Notes under the pieces: model-generated | The model's database searches: none | What the model saw: only the letters and a program-made list of their open reading frames with translations | What the model was told of the DNA's origin: nothing | Part shown: positions 49,979 to 58,176 of the stretch, one piece after another | How positions within the stretch are numbered: position 1 is the first letter of the stretch | Layout: each line of letters begins with the position of its first letter | Program-made: the position numbers and the translations under genes | From: Leisingera coralii | GTDB lineage: Bacteria; Pseudomonadota; Alphaproteobacteria; Rhodobacterales; Rhodobacteraceae | DNA length: 64,000 nucleotides | Direction of reading: 5' to 3' | Assembly: GCF_049056525.1 (NCBI RefSeq) | Contig: NZ_JBHUPT010000062.1 | Location: 1-64,000, forward strand

Positions 49979-50431
49979 ATGAACCGCCGTACCCTGCTGC
50001 TGGCCGCAGCCGCCCTGCCCCTGGCCCGCCTCCCCGCCCTTGCCGCCGCGGACGGCACCATCCGGGTTCTGAAGTCGCCCACCTGCGGCTGCTGTACCGG
50101 CTGGGTGGAGCATCTGACCGCCGCCGGGCTGGACACCGAAGTGCGGGACGTGCCGGATGAGCAGCTCTGGGCCACAAAGGAGCGCCTGGGGATCACCAGC
50201 GAGCTGTCCTCCTGCCATACTGCGATGGCCGGCGGCTACGTGATCGAGGGCCATGTTCCGGCCGAAGACATCCAGCGTCTTTTGGCAGAGAAGCCCGCCG
50301 CCATCGGCCTGACCGTGCCGGGGATGCCCATCGGCTCTCCGGGGATGGAGATGGGGGATGAGCGCGAGGCGTTCGATACGCTGCTGATCCTGGCGGACGG
50401 CACCACCGAAGTCTTTGCCAGCCATTCCTGA
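49979..50431 (+). CDS. DUF411 family periplasmic metal-binding protein
   Basis: A 150-residue protein with an Arg-Arg-containing export signal (MNRRTLLLAAAALPLARLPA). The DUF411 domain has KSPTCGCCTGWVEHL with a CxCC cluster, then a conserved ELSSCHTAMAGGYVIEGHVP and a C-terminal PGMPIGSPGME. Such proteins are implicated in copper or other metal binding. It stands alone ahead of a strong terminator. Confidence 0.9.
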   Translation: MNRRTLLLAAAALPLARLPALAAADGTIRVLKSPTCGCCTGWVEHLTAAGLDTEVRDVPDEQLWATKERLGITSELSSCHTAMAGGYVIEGHVPAEDIQRLLAEKPAAIGLTVPGMPIGSPGMEMGDEREAFDTLLILADGTTEVFASHS

Positions 50432-50432
50432 A

Positions 50433-50468
50433 CAAAAAAGGCCGGGCATTGCGCCCGGCCTCTTTTTT
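50433..50468. terminator. Bidirectional intrinsic terminator
   Basis: A 9-bp stem AGGCCGGGC / GCCCGGCCT with a 5-base loop is flanked by A-rich and T-rich runs on the two sides, so it works on both strands. It separates the convergent DUF411 and aap operons. Confidence 0.85.
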
Positions 50469-50520
50469 GTCTTCCCAAGCCCCGTAGGGTGGGCGATTCC
50501 GCCCACCGCGGGTACGGCTG

Positions 50521-51312
50521 TCAGTGGCCCAGGATCTGGCTGAGGAACAGCTTGGTACGGTCGCTCTTCGGGTTGTTGAAGAACTCTTCCGGCTCGTTCT
50601 GCTCCACGATCTGGCCCGCATCCATGAAGATCACCCGGTTCGCCACCTGACGGGCAAAGCCCATCTCGTGAGTCACGCAGAGCATGGTCATGCCTTCCTC
50701 CGCGAGCTCGATCATGGTGTCGAGCACCTCCTTGATCATCTCCGGGTCCAGCGCCGAGGTCGGCTCATCGAACAGCATGATGCGCGGCATCATGCAGAGC
50801 GAGCGCGCGATGGCCACACGCTGCTGCTGGCCGCCCGACAGCATGCCCGGGTATTTGTGGGCCTGCTCCGGGATCTTCACCTTTTCCAGGAAATGCATCG
50901 CCCGCTCTTCGGCTTCCTTCTTGGGGGTCTTGCGGACCCAGATCGGCGCCAGGGTGCAGTTCTCCAGGATGGTCAGATGCGGGAACAGGTTGAAGTGCTG
51001 GAACACCATGCCAACCTCGGAACGGATCTTGTCGATGTTCTTGAGGTCGTTGGACAGTTCTGTGCCATCCACCACGATCTTGCCCTGCTGGTGCTCTTCC
51101 AGCGCGTTCAGGCAGCGGATCAGGGTGGACTTGCCGGACCCGGACGGGCCCGCGATGACGATGCGCTCGCCTTGGTTGACGGTCAGGTTGATGTCGCGCA
51201 GCACGTGGAACGAGCCGTACCACTTGTTCATGTTGGTGATTTCGATGGCGACCTCGTCGCTCACCTGCATCTTGGAGCGGTCGATTGCGCGGTCGGACAT
51301 AAGTTCAGACAT
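50521..51312 (-). CDS. aapP: General L-amino acid ABC transporter ATP-binding protein
   Basis: A 263-residue polar amino-acid importer ATPase. It has Walker A GPSGSGKSTLIRCLNALEEH, signature MLSGGQQQRVAIARSL, Walker B IMLFDEPTSALDPE and H-loop THEMGFAR. It is the last gene of the four-gene aap operon and energizes uptake of L-amino acids, with AapQ and AapM in the membrane and AapJ outside. Confidence 0.95.
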   Translation of the reverse strand: MSELMSDRAIDRSKMQVSDEVAIEITNMNKWYGSFHVLRDINLTVNQGERIVIAGPSGSGKSTLIRCLNALEEHQQGKIVVDGTELSNDLKNIDKIRSEVGMVFQHFNLFPHLTILENCTLAPIWVRKTPKKEAEERAMHFLEKVKIPEQAHKYPGMLSGGQQQRVAIARSLCMMPRIMLFDEPTSALDPEMIKEVLDTMIELAEEGMTMLCVTHEMGFARQVANRVIFMDAGQIVEQNEPEEFFNNPKSDRTKLFLSQILGH

Positions 51313-51324
51313 GTGTTGAACTCC

Positions 51325-52623
51325 TTAACGGTGGTCGGTGGCGAGACGGCGCTCGAGCCACTGTGAGTATTGAGAGATGCCGTAGCAGACGACGAAGAAC
51401 AGAAGCGCGGCAAAGCCCAGGAGTTCCCAGTACACCCCGTTCCATTCGGTGGAGGCGAGGATCGGGCCGCGGATCATGCCGACAAGGTCGAACATCGAGA
51501 TAACCGAGACCAGGGTGGTGTCCTTGAACAGGCCCACGGCCACGTTCACGATGCCCGGGATCGAGATCTTCAGCGCCTGCGGCAGGATGATCAGCCGCAT
51601 CGCCTGGGGGTAGTCCAGGCCAAGGCTGTCAGCCGCTTCGTACTGCCCCTTCGGAAGCGCGGCGAGACCGCCCCGGATCACCTCGGCGATATAGGCCGCG
51701 GAGAACATGGTGATCATGATCACCACGCGCAGGAACAGGTCGACGGTGCTTTCCGGCGGGAAGAAGTAGGCCAGCATCACCGATGCCACGAACAGCAGGG
51801 TGATCAGCGGCACGCCGCGCACGAACTCGATGAAGATCACGCACATCCACTTGATCAGCGGCATGTCCGACTGGCGCCCCAGCGCCAGCGCGATGCCCAA
51901 GGGCAGCGACAGCGACACGCAGGTCACGCCCAGCATCAGGTTCAGCATGAAGCCGCCCAGATCGCGCGAGGGCACCGGCGACAGCCAGGCATCCTCCGAT
52001 GCGCCTTCAGGGATCAGCATGCCGCCGATGATCCAGACCGCCAGCGCCACTGCGATAGCCCCGAAAAAGCCGATGGCAAAGCTGCTCTTGCCAAACTTCT
52101 GGAACACGGCCGCAGCCGCTGCAAAGCCCACAACAGCGACCACCGGAACCATCAGCGTGCCGCCCCAGATCAGCCAGAAGGCCAGGAACGGGTAGACGGC
52201 AGTGAAGGCCAGCAGCTTGCGCGGCAGGTCGAAGAACAGAACCGGCGCCGCGGCCAGCAGGAACAGCACCAGCGCCAGGTTCGGACGCCAGTATTGGTCA
52301 CCGGGGTACTTGAAGCCGTAGAGAAGCTGGTTCCAGCGCTCGGTCAGCACCGAGAAACAGGCCCCGGTCTTGCCCTGCAGCACCTCGCGGCACTCGGCCA
52401 GCGAGCTGGTGGTCCAGACCCCGTTCAGCACCCAGGGCAGGATGTTGCTCAGCACCATGTAGATCGCGGCCAGCGCCACGATGGTCAGCGCGGAGTTCGC
52501 GGCGTTGGAGAACAGGTTCTCGCGCAGCCACTTGATCACGCCGGTTTCAGACGCCGGCGGCGGGGCCGGCGGGATCTGGGTTTCGCGGACAAAGGCGACG
52601 GAATGTGCGTGTGTATCGCTCAT
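51325..52623 (-). CDS. aapM: General L-amino acid ABC transporter permease
   Basis: A 432-residue permease, longer than the usual HisM type, as expected for AapM. A cytoplasmic N-terminus and a helix-rich half (ANSALTIVALAAIYMVLSNI, ALVLFLLAAAPVLFFDLPRK) precede the HisM-type core. The core contains EFVRGVPLITLLFVASVMLA, AAYIAEVIRGGLAALPKGQY and SLGLDYPQAMRLIILPQALK. Only one base separates its TGA from the AapP leader sequence features; AapP starts 12 bases on. Confidence 0.94.
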   Translation of the reverse strand: MSDTHAHSVAFVRETQIPPAPPPASETGVIKWLRENLFSNAANSALTIVALAAIYMVLSNILPWVLNGVWTTSSLAECREVLQGKTGACFSVLTERWNQLLYGFKYPGDQYWRPNLALVLFLLAAAPVLFFDLPRKLLAFTAVYPFLAFWLIWGGTLMVPVVAVVGFAAAAAVFQKFGKSSFAIGFFGAIAVALAVWIIGGMLIPEGASEDAWLSPVPSRDLGGFMLNLMLGVTCVSLSLPLGIALALGRQSDMPLIKWMCVIFIEFVRGVPLITLLFVASVMLAYFFPPESTVDLFLRVVIMITMFSAAYIAEVIRGGLAALPKGQYEAADSLGLDYPQAMRLIILPQALKISIPGIVNVAVGLFKDTTLVSVISMFDLVGMIRGPILASTEWNGVYWELLGFAALLFFVVCYGISQYSQWLERRLATDHR

Positions 52624-52626
52624 GTC

Positions 52627-53859
52627 TCAGCGCTCCTTCAGCTTCACAGATGCGTTGTAGACGTTCATCACCATCGAGATCACCAGCGAGGCGGTGAGGT
52701 AGAACAGCATCAAGAGCAGCACGCATTCGATGGCGCGGCCGGTCTGGTTCAGCGTGATGCCGCCAAGGGTTGCGGTGATATCCGCATAGCCCACGGCGAT
52801 GGCGAGCGAGGAGTTCTTGGTGATGTTGAGGAACTGCGAAATCAGCGGCGGGATGATGACCCGCAGCGCCTGCGGCAGAACCACCAGGTTCATCACCCGG
52901 CGCGGACGCAGGCCCAGCGCGGATGCCGCTTCGGTCTGGCCCTTGGACACCGCCTGGATGCCGGCCCGGACGTTTTCCGCGATGAAGGCGCCGGTGTAGA
53001 TCGACAGCGCGAACCACAGCGCGATCAGCGGGCCGCCAACCTTGATGCCGCCGCTGAAGTTGAAGCCCCTCAGCTCAGGGTATTCCCAGGTCAGCCCCAT
53101 GATTATTGTCAGCGCCAGGAACGGCACCAGCCAGGCTGCGAGGATCGGCAGCAGGGTCTTGGGGCGGACACCGGTGGCTTCCTGCTTGTGGTTGGCCCAA
53201 ACGTTGATCTGATGCGCCACACCCCAGGACAGGGCAAAACCGGCCAGGATCAGCAGCCAGTTCATCGCGGTGCTGGCAAAGATGCCGTTCTCGAACCAGG
53301 GCATCGGCGTGTAAATGCCGCGGTTGGTGAAGGCAAAGGAGTCAAACAGCATGCTGGCGGTGGCGTCGTCGCCGCGGAACGCCCGCGGGCCCGGCAGCAC
53401 CGCCGTCATGATGGTGAAGATGATGATGATCCAGATCAGCACCGGGATGTTGCGGAAGATCTCCACATAGGCCGCCATCAGCTTGGACACGAGCCAGTTG
53501 TTGGAAAGCCGCAGAACCCCGGCGATCACCCCGAAGATGGTGGCGGTGATACAGGCCAGGAAGGCCACCAGCAGGGTGTTCAGCAACCCGACCAGCGCGG
53601 CGCGCGCGTGGCTGGACTGGCTGTCGTATTCAACCAGGGTCTGGTTGATGTCGTACCCGGCCGAGTCGCCAAGGAAGGTGTAGGAAATATTGAGCCCGGC
53701 AGCCCGCAGGTTCTGGATCAGGTTGTTGCCCAGATACCAGATACACAGGGCCAGAACGATCGCCGCAATCACCTGGAAGGTCAGTGAACGGTAGCGGGTA
53801 TCGTTAATGAGCATAGACAGCCGAAAGGTTTCGTTCGGCGGGTCAGTAAGCGTTGACAT
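52627..53859 (-). CDS. aapQ: General L-amino acid ABC transporter permease
   Basis: A 410-residue permease with the long N-terminal periplasmic segment typical of AapQ. Its HisM-type core contains FRNIPVLIWIIIIFTIMTAV, AENVRAGIQAVSKGQTEAAS and LGLRPRRVMNLVVLPQALRV. The MSTLTDPP start was chosen; the frame extends upstream, but without family sequence. It is preceded by the aapJ terminator hairpin, so expression may be lower than that of aapJ. Confidence 0.94.
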   Translation of the reverse strand: MSTLTDPPNETFRLSMLINDTRYRSLTFQVIAAIVLALCIWYLGNNLIQNLRAAGLNISYTFLGDSAGYDINQTLVEYDSQSSHARAALVGLLNTLLVAFLACITATIFGVIAGVLRLSNNWLVSKLMAAYVEIFRNIPVLIWIIIIFTIMTAVLPGPRAFRGDDATASMLFDSFAFTNRGIYTPMPWFENGIFASTAMNWLLILAGFALSWGVAHQINVWANHKQEATGVRPKTLLPILAAWLVPFLALTIIMGLTWEYPELRGFNFSGGIKVGGPLIALWFALSIYTGAFIAENVRAGIQAVSKGQTEAASALGLRPRRVMNLVVLPQALRVIIPPLISQFLNITKNSSLAIAVGYADITATLGGITLNQTGRAIECVLLLMLFYLTASLVISMVMNVYNASVKLKER

Positions 53860-53875
53860 GTATTGTGATCCCCTG

Positions 53876-53940
53876 GCTCCGGTTTTTTTGTCCTGGCGGC
53901 GTTTGTCGCCGCTCCGCATTGGACCGGAGCTTTTTTCAGA
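53876..53940. repeat. Inverted repeat upstream of aapQ
   Basis: GCTCCGG (53876-53882) and CCGGAGC (53934-53940) can close a long stem in the aapJ-aapQ spacer. A smaller GC-rich hairpin (around 53896-53913) lies inside. They may govern read-through or aapQ translation together with the terminator listed separately. Confidence 0.35.
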
Positions 53941-53942
53941 TA

Positions 53943-53971
53943 GGAAAAGGGCGCAGGAAATTCCTGCGCCC
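53943..53971 (-). terminator. Terminator/attenuator between aapJ and aapQ
   Basis: On the minus strand GGGCGCAGG and CCTGCGCCC pair around AATTT (extendable), followed by TTTTCCTA. It lies 15 bases after the aapJ stop and should let only part of transcription continue into aapQMP. Confidence 0.7.
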
Positions 53972-53986
53972 CTCCCGGTGGTATGT

Positions 53987-55003
53987 TTAGCGGAACGGCG
54001 GAGCGTACAGCAGGCCGCCTTCGGTCCACTGGGCGTTCAGGCCGCGGGCCAGGCCGACCGGGGTGTCTTCACCGATGGTCTTGGCAAAGATTTCGCCGTA
54101 GTTGCCGTTGGCTGCGACAGCTTTCTGCGCCCAGGTGGCGTCCAGGCCCAGCATCTCGCCCAGGGTGCCTTCGGTACCCAGCAGACGGTTGATTTCCGGG
54201 TTGTCGGTGCCGGCCGCCATTTCGCTGATGTTGGCCGAGGTGATGCCCAGCTCTTCAGCTGCGATCAGCGAGTTCAGGGTCCAGCGGACAACGTCACCCC
54301 ACTCGTGGTCGCCGTGGCGGACCAGCGGGCCCAGCGGCTCCTTGGAGATGATTTCCGGCAGGATCACGTGGCCCGACGGATCGTCGAAGGTGGCGCGGGT
54401 TGCGGCCAGGCCGGAGGCGTCGGTGGTGTAGACGTCACAGGCGCCCGCCAGGTACTGCTGCTGCGCTTCGGCGTTGGTTTCGATCGGAACCGGCTCATAC
54501 GAGATGTTGTTGGAGCGGAAGAAGTCCGCCAGGTTCAGCTCGGTTGTGGTGCCGGTCTGGATGCAGACGGTGGCGCCGTCCAGTTCCTTGGCCGAGGACA
54601 CGCCCAGATCTTTCGGGACCATGAAGCCCTGGCCGTCGTAGTAGTTCACGCCGACGAATTCGAACTTCAGGTCGACGTCGCGCGAGAAGGTCCAGGTGGT
54701 GTTGCGCGCCAGCATGTCGATCTCGCCGGAGGCCAGCGCGGTGAAGCGGGTCTTGCCGGTGGTCGGCACGAATTCAACAGCGGTCGAGTCGCCCAGCACG
54801 GCTGCAGCCACAGCACGGCACACGGCAACGTCAAAACCTTCCCATTCGCCATTCGCATTCGGGGCCGCAAAGCCGACCAGGCCGGTGGTGACGCCGCAGT
54901 TCAGCTTGCCGCGGGCCTTCACGTCATCCAGCGTGCCGGCAGCAGCTGCGCCAGCCGCCAGACCAGCAACGGTCAGAGCGCCCAAAAATACGGTTTTTTT
55001 CAT
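53987..55003 (-). CDS. aapJ: General L-amino acid ABC transporter substrate-binding protein
   Basis: A 338-residue periplasmic binding protein. The signal peptide is MKKTVFLGALTVAGLAAGAA..., then GTLDDVKARGKLNCGVTTGL. The amino-acid-binding domain has GFDVAVCRAVAAAVLGDSTA, LNTTWTF-like ARNTTWTFSRDVDLKF and GTTTELNLADFF, all characteristic of AapJ. An AGGAAGAGG site precedes the ATG. It binds a broad range of L-amino acids. Confidence 0.95.
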   Translation of the reverse strand: MKKTVFLGALTVAGLAAGAAAAGTLDDVKARGKLNCGVTTGLVGFAAPNANGEWEGFDVAVCRAVAAAVLGDSTAVEFVPTTGKTRFTALASGEIDMLARNTTWTFSRDVDLKFEFVGVNYYDGQGFMVPKDLGVSSAKELDGATVCIQTGTTTELNLADFFRSNNISYEPVPIETNAEAQQQYLAGACDVYTTDASGLAATRATFDDPSGHVILPEIISKEPLGPLVRHGDHEWGDVVRWTLNSLIAAEELGITSANISEMAAGTDNPEINRLLGTEGTLGEMLGLDATWAQKAVAANGNYGEIFAKTIGEDTPVGLARGLNAQWTEGGLLYAPPFR

Positions 55004-55183
55004 TTTTACCTCTTCCTGATAGTCCGCCTGTACGGCGGTTCTTATTACCCGGCGATCCCCCGCCGGAAATGAGACCGAAGAAGGGTTTACCCCTTTTTCG
55101 CGCCCAAGTGTGGGCGCATTCATCAACAAACGTCAAGGGCGGGATCAGGAAATTCGATGGGCGCGATGCGCACAAATGCCCCG

Positions 55184-55203
55184 GGAGTAAATATTTTTAC
55201 TCC
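55184..55203. repeat. Stem-loop in the spacer between atp12 and aapJ
   Basis: GGAGTAAA and TTTACTCC pair around TATT. It is downstream of the ATP12-family gene on the minus strand and about 180 bases upstream of aapJ, so it may be either a terminator for the former or an element of the aap promoter region. Confidence 0.4.
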
Positions 55204-55234
55204 ACGCGGGCCGAATTGGTAATTTTCTGATCTC

Positions 55235-55939
55235 TCAGGAGAAATCAAAGAACCGTTTGGCGTGCAAAAATTCCTGCCGTTTGACTTCGGCGGCCGCCGC
55301 GGCCTCCTCGTCCTCGCCCCACTGCTCTTCCTGCCAGCGCTCGTCCAGCCGCGACAGCAGCCAGATCTCCTCGGCGCCGCGCCAGCCATGCGCGGCGGCA
55401 AAAGCCAGGATCAAAGAGCCGGAAATCCCTACCAAATCGTGGAAAGCGGCCAGCTGGAACGGGTTCATCGCGTGAACCTTTTCCGCCAGCGCCGCCAGCG
55501 CCGCGGCGTCCTGCGGCTGGTGCAGCACACCTGTGCGCGGCTGCAGCCGCACCCCCAGCGCCTCCGCCGCCCAGTCCAGCGCCGGGTCCCATTCCTGCGC
55601 TTGACGCAACGTCAACTCAACCGGTGCGTCGGCGCGGTAGCACAGAAGGTCGGAATCGCCGTATTCGGCCAGCATGGCGGCAACTTCACTGTGCTGATGT
55701 GTCACCTTGTCAATCGCCGCGTTCGCAGAACGGGTGCACGGCATCGAGGACGGGTCGACTGATTCGGTCTGCGCGTCCCACTCGGCGGCAATGGCTTCGC
55801 CCATTTCCCGGGTCGGCACCACCAGCGGCGCCTTGGCAGGCGTCTTGACCCGGCGGCCGTCCAGCTCCACCGCAAAGCCGCCGTCGCTCTCCGCAACCGA
55901 GACCTCTTTCCAGAACCGTTTCTGTGCCCAGCCGCTCAT
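55235..55939 (-). CDS. ATP12 family F1-ATPase assembly chaperone
   Basis: A 234-residue chaperone of the ATP12 family found in alphaproteobacteria and mitochondria. It contains KRFWKEVSVAESDGGFAVEL, DGRRVKTPAKAPLVVPTREM, PCTRSANAAIDKV and LHQPQDAAALAALAEKV. It ends with the acidic region WQEEQWGEDEEAAA and the ARAEV-like C-terminus. It assists assembly of the F1 alpha subunit. It lies 4 bases downstream of the HAD phosphatase gene. Confidence 0.93.
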   Translation of the reverse strand: MSGWAQKRFWKEVSVAESDGGFAVELDGRRVKTPAKAPLVVPTREMGEAIAAEWDAQTESVDPSSMPCTRSANAAIDKVTHQHSEVAAMLAEYGDSDLLCYRADAPVELTLRQAQEWDPALDWAAEALGVRLQPRTGVLHQPQDAAALAALAEKVHAMNPFQLAAFHDLVGISGSLILAFAAAHGWRGAEEIWLLSRLDERWQEEQWGEDEEAAAAAEVKRQEFLHAKRFFDFS

Positions 55940-55943
55940 ATCC

Positions 55944-56612
55944 TCACCCCTTCCAGATTTCTGCCAGCAGCGGGCGCAGCTCCGCGAAATCGCGGATCAG
56001 GTAGTCCGCGCCCAGTGTCTCTGCCGGATGGTATCCCCAGGGCACGGCAATGGTGGTCACCCCCGCTGCCCTGCCCATCTCAATGTCAAACCGCGTGTCG
56101 CCGATCATAACCGTGCTTTCGCGCGCCACCCCGGTCTCCGCCATCGCCGTCAGCACCATCGAGGGGTGCGGCTTGGACGGGTGGTGATCCGCCACCTGCC
56201 GGGTCACGAAACAGTCGAGTTCATGCGCCGCGATCAGCGCCTCGACCCCGCGCTGGGATTTGCCGGTGGCGACGCCCAGCAGGTACTCCGGCACCGCGTG
56301 CAGCTCCATCAGCGCCTCCCGCGCACCGGGATAAAGCGGCGAATGCGCCGCGCCTGCGGCCAGGCGGGAGGCCATGTAGGAGGACTTGTAGCCCTCCACC
56401 AGCACATCAACGGTGGCGGCATCCTGCTCCGGTGCCAGCTCCCGCATCGCCAGCGGCAGCGACAGCCCGACAATGGACAGGATCGCCTCGCGCGGCGGCA
56501 CCTCCAGGCCGGCGCCGTGAAACGCCTCTGCCATCGCGCCGGTGATCGCGCCCTGGCTGTCCGCCAGGGTGCCATCGACGTCGAACAGGATCAGCCGCAG
56601 CGGTGAACTCAC
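55944..56612 (-). CDS. HAD family hydrolase (phosphoglycolate phosphatase-like)
   Basis: A 222-residue phosphatase. HAD motif I is LILFDVDGTLADSQ; motif II/III residues appear in LGVATGKSQRGVEAL and the lysine of KPHPSMVL, with the acidic motif IV in MIGDTRFDIEMGRAAGVTT. It resembles phosphoglycolate or beta-phosphoglucomutase-type phosphatases of the Gph branch. It overlaps the pseudouridine synthase gene by four bases. Confidence 0.92.
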   Translation of the reverse strand: MSSPLRLILFDVDGTLADSQGAITGAMAEAFHGAGLEVPPREAILSIVGLSLPLAMRELAPEQDAATVDVLVEGYKSSYMASRLAAGAAHSPLYPGAREALMELHAVPEYLLGVATGKSQRGVEALIAAHELDCFVTRQVADHHPSKPHPSMVLTAMAETGVARESTVMIGDTRFDIEMGRAAGVTTIAVPWGYHPAETLGADYLIRDFAELRPLLAEIWKG

Positions 56613-57655
56613 TTCAGATCCTCAAACGGGTCATCCGCCGCCAGGTCCTCGGTCCAGCCGAAGGTGTCCCAGCTTTCCTTCATGTGATCCGGCAGCGGCG
56701 CCACCACGGCGATTTCCTTGCGGGTCACCGGGTGTTCAAACACCATCCGGCGCGCATGCAGATGCAGTTTCTTGGAGATCACCCCGCCGATCGAGGCGCC
56801 CCAGCCGTCGCCCAGGTTCTCCTGCCCCGAGCCGCCGTATTTGCCGTCGCCGGCAATCGGATGGCCCATGCCGGACATATGCGCCCGCAGCTGGTGGGTG
56901 CGCCCTGTGATGGGTTCCATCGCCACCCAGGCTGCGCGGCTGGCGACACGGTAGAGCGTGGCATAAAGCGTATGCGCCCGCTTGGCACCAGGCGTGTCGT
57001 CGATGTCGCGCGGATGCACGTTGATCATCTTCTCGCCTTCGCCGGACTTGCCGTGGCCCGGCGCCTTCACCAGCCCGTTCTTGATCTCGCCCAGGTACGG
57101 CGTCGGCACACCGGCCACCAGGGCCCAATAGATCTTGCGGGTGTTCTTGTGGCGGAAGGCGGCGGTCAGCGCCTGCGCCGCCTTGCGGTTCCGCGCCAGC
57201 ACCAGCACGCCGGAGGTGTCCTTGTCGATCCGGTGCACCAGCTTGGGCTTTTCCTCCAGCCCGAACTTCAGCGCCTCCGCCAAGCCGTCCACATGCTTGG
57301 TGGTGCCGGAGCCGCCCTGCACCGCCAGCCCTGCGGGCTTGTTCAGCACGATCACATCGTCGTCGCGGTAGATCACGCAGGATTGGATCATCTTGGCATC
57401 GGCGTCCGAAATCCGCATCGGCCGCGCCTCGGCCGGCTTCATGTCGCTCTCGGCCAGCGGCGGCACCCGCACCACCTGCCCCGCCTCGACGCGGGTATTG
57501 GCCTTCACGCGGGCACCGTCCAGCCGCAGCTCGCCCTTGCGGCACATCTTCTCGATGCGGCCCTGGTTCACATGCGGAAACAGCCGCCGCAGCCAGCGGT
57601 CGATGCGCTGGCCGCCATCGTCTTCGCTGACGGTAATCATCTGAACGCCGCTCAT
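56609..57655 (-). CDS. RluA family pseudouridine synthase (RluC/RluD-type)
   Basis: A 348-residue RNA pseudouridine synthase. The N-terminal S4 domain (GGQRIDRWLRRLFPHVNQGR, MCRKGELRLDGARV) precedes the catalytic domain. The catalytic Asp lies in LVHRIDKDTSGVLVLARN, and GRTHQLRAHMSGMGHPIAGD is also typical. It probably modifies 23S rRNA. Bacterial members are about 320 residues, so this one is standard length plus a C-terminal tail. It overlaps crcB. Confidence 0.94.
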   Translation of the reverse strand: MSGVQMITVSEDDGGQRIDRWLRRLFPHVNQGRIEKMCRKGELRLDGARVKANTRVEAGQVVRVPPLAESDMKPAEARPMRISDADAKMIQSCVIYRDDDVIVLNKPAGLAVQGGSGTTKHVDGLAEALKFGLEEKPKLVHRIDKDTSGVLVLARNRKAAQALTAAFRHKNTRKIYWALVAGVPTPYLGEIKNGLVKAPGHGKSGEGEKMINVHPRDIDDTPGAKRAHTLYATLYRVASRAAWVAMEPITGRTHQLRAHMSGMGHPIAGDGKYGGSGQENLGDGWGASIGGVISKKLHLHARRMVFEHPVTRKEIAVVAPLPDHMKESWDTFGWTEDLAADDPFEDLK

Positions 57656-58032
57656 GCGAACACTCCCCTTCCGGCCATCAGGCCGAGAAACAGACCGCCG
57701 ACCGACAGGCCGACGGACAAAACAACATACAGCGCCGCCTGCCCGAAGGCGCCGCGCTCGATCAGGTTGGCGGTCTCTAGCGAGAACGCCGAGAAGGTGG
57801 TGAACCCGCCCAGAAGCCCGGTCATCACCAAGGGGCTCAGGTGGGTCAGACCGCGCATCGCCGCGGCCACCACAAACACCCCCATCAGGAAGGAGCCCAG
57901 GATGTTCACGGTGATCACCGCCACCGGGAAATCGTGATGCCCCAGCAGGCGGATCATCCCCAGCCCGGCCAGATAGCGGCACACCGCCCCGATTGCGCCG
58001 CCAAGGGCCACCATGGAAACCGAAGAAATCAT
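57652..58032 (-). CDS. crcB: Fluoride ion transporter CrcB
   Basis: A 126-residue protein of four membrane helices, as in fluoride exporters of the CrcB/Fluc family. It contains GGAIGAVCRYLAG, the conserved Asn in VNILGSFLMGV and the GLLGGFTTFSAFSLET motif, where Phe and Ser/Thr line the pore. No fluoride riboswitch was recognised in the 144 bases upstream. It overlaps the rlu gene by four bases. Confidence 0.95.
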   Translation of the reverse strand: MISSVSMVALGGAIGAVCRYLAGLGMIRLLGHHDFPVAVITVNILGSFLMGVFVVAAAMRGLTHLSPLVMTGLLGGFTTFSAFSLETANLIERGAFGQAALYVVLSVGLSVGGLFLGLMAGRGVFA

Positions 58033-58176
58033 CCCCGTCCTGTCGCCGGCGCAGGCAGGGATGTCAAGTTTTGCCCGTGTTGCACCGCGCGCAGGGCTGT
58101 CGCAGGCACAGGCCCCGCCCTTCTTCTGGCCCCCAATATCCCCGCCGGAGGCAGCGGCTTTGCCTGCAAAGCCGCT

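Noticed and set aside
51370..53787. 805-codon plus-strand frame across the aap permeases
   Set aside because: Antisense shadow of aapM and aapQ; highly His/Gln/Arg-rich with no family resemblance.
58033..58176. Possible fluoride riboswitch upstream of crcB
   Set aside because: The spacer contains none of the conserved riboswitch core that I could recognise, and crcB lies inside a run of overlapping genes.
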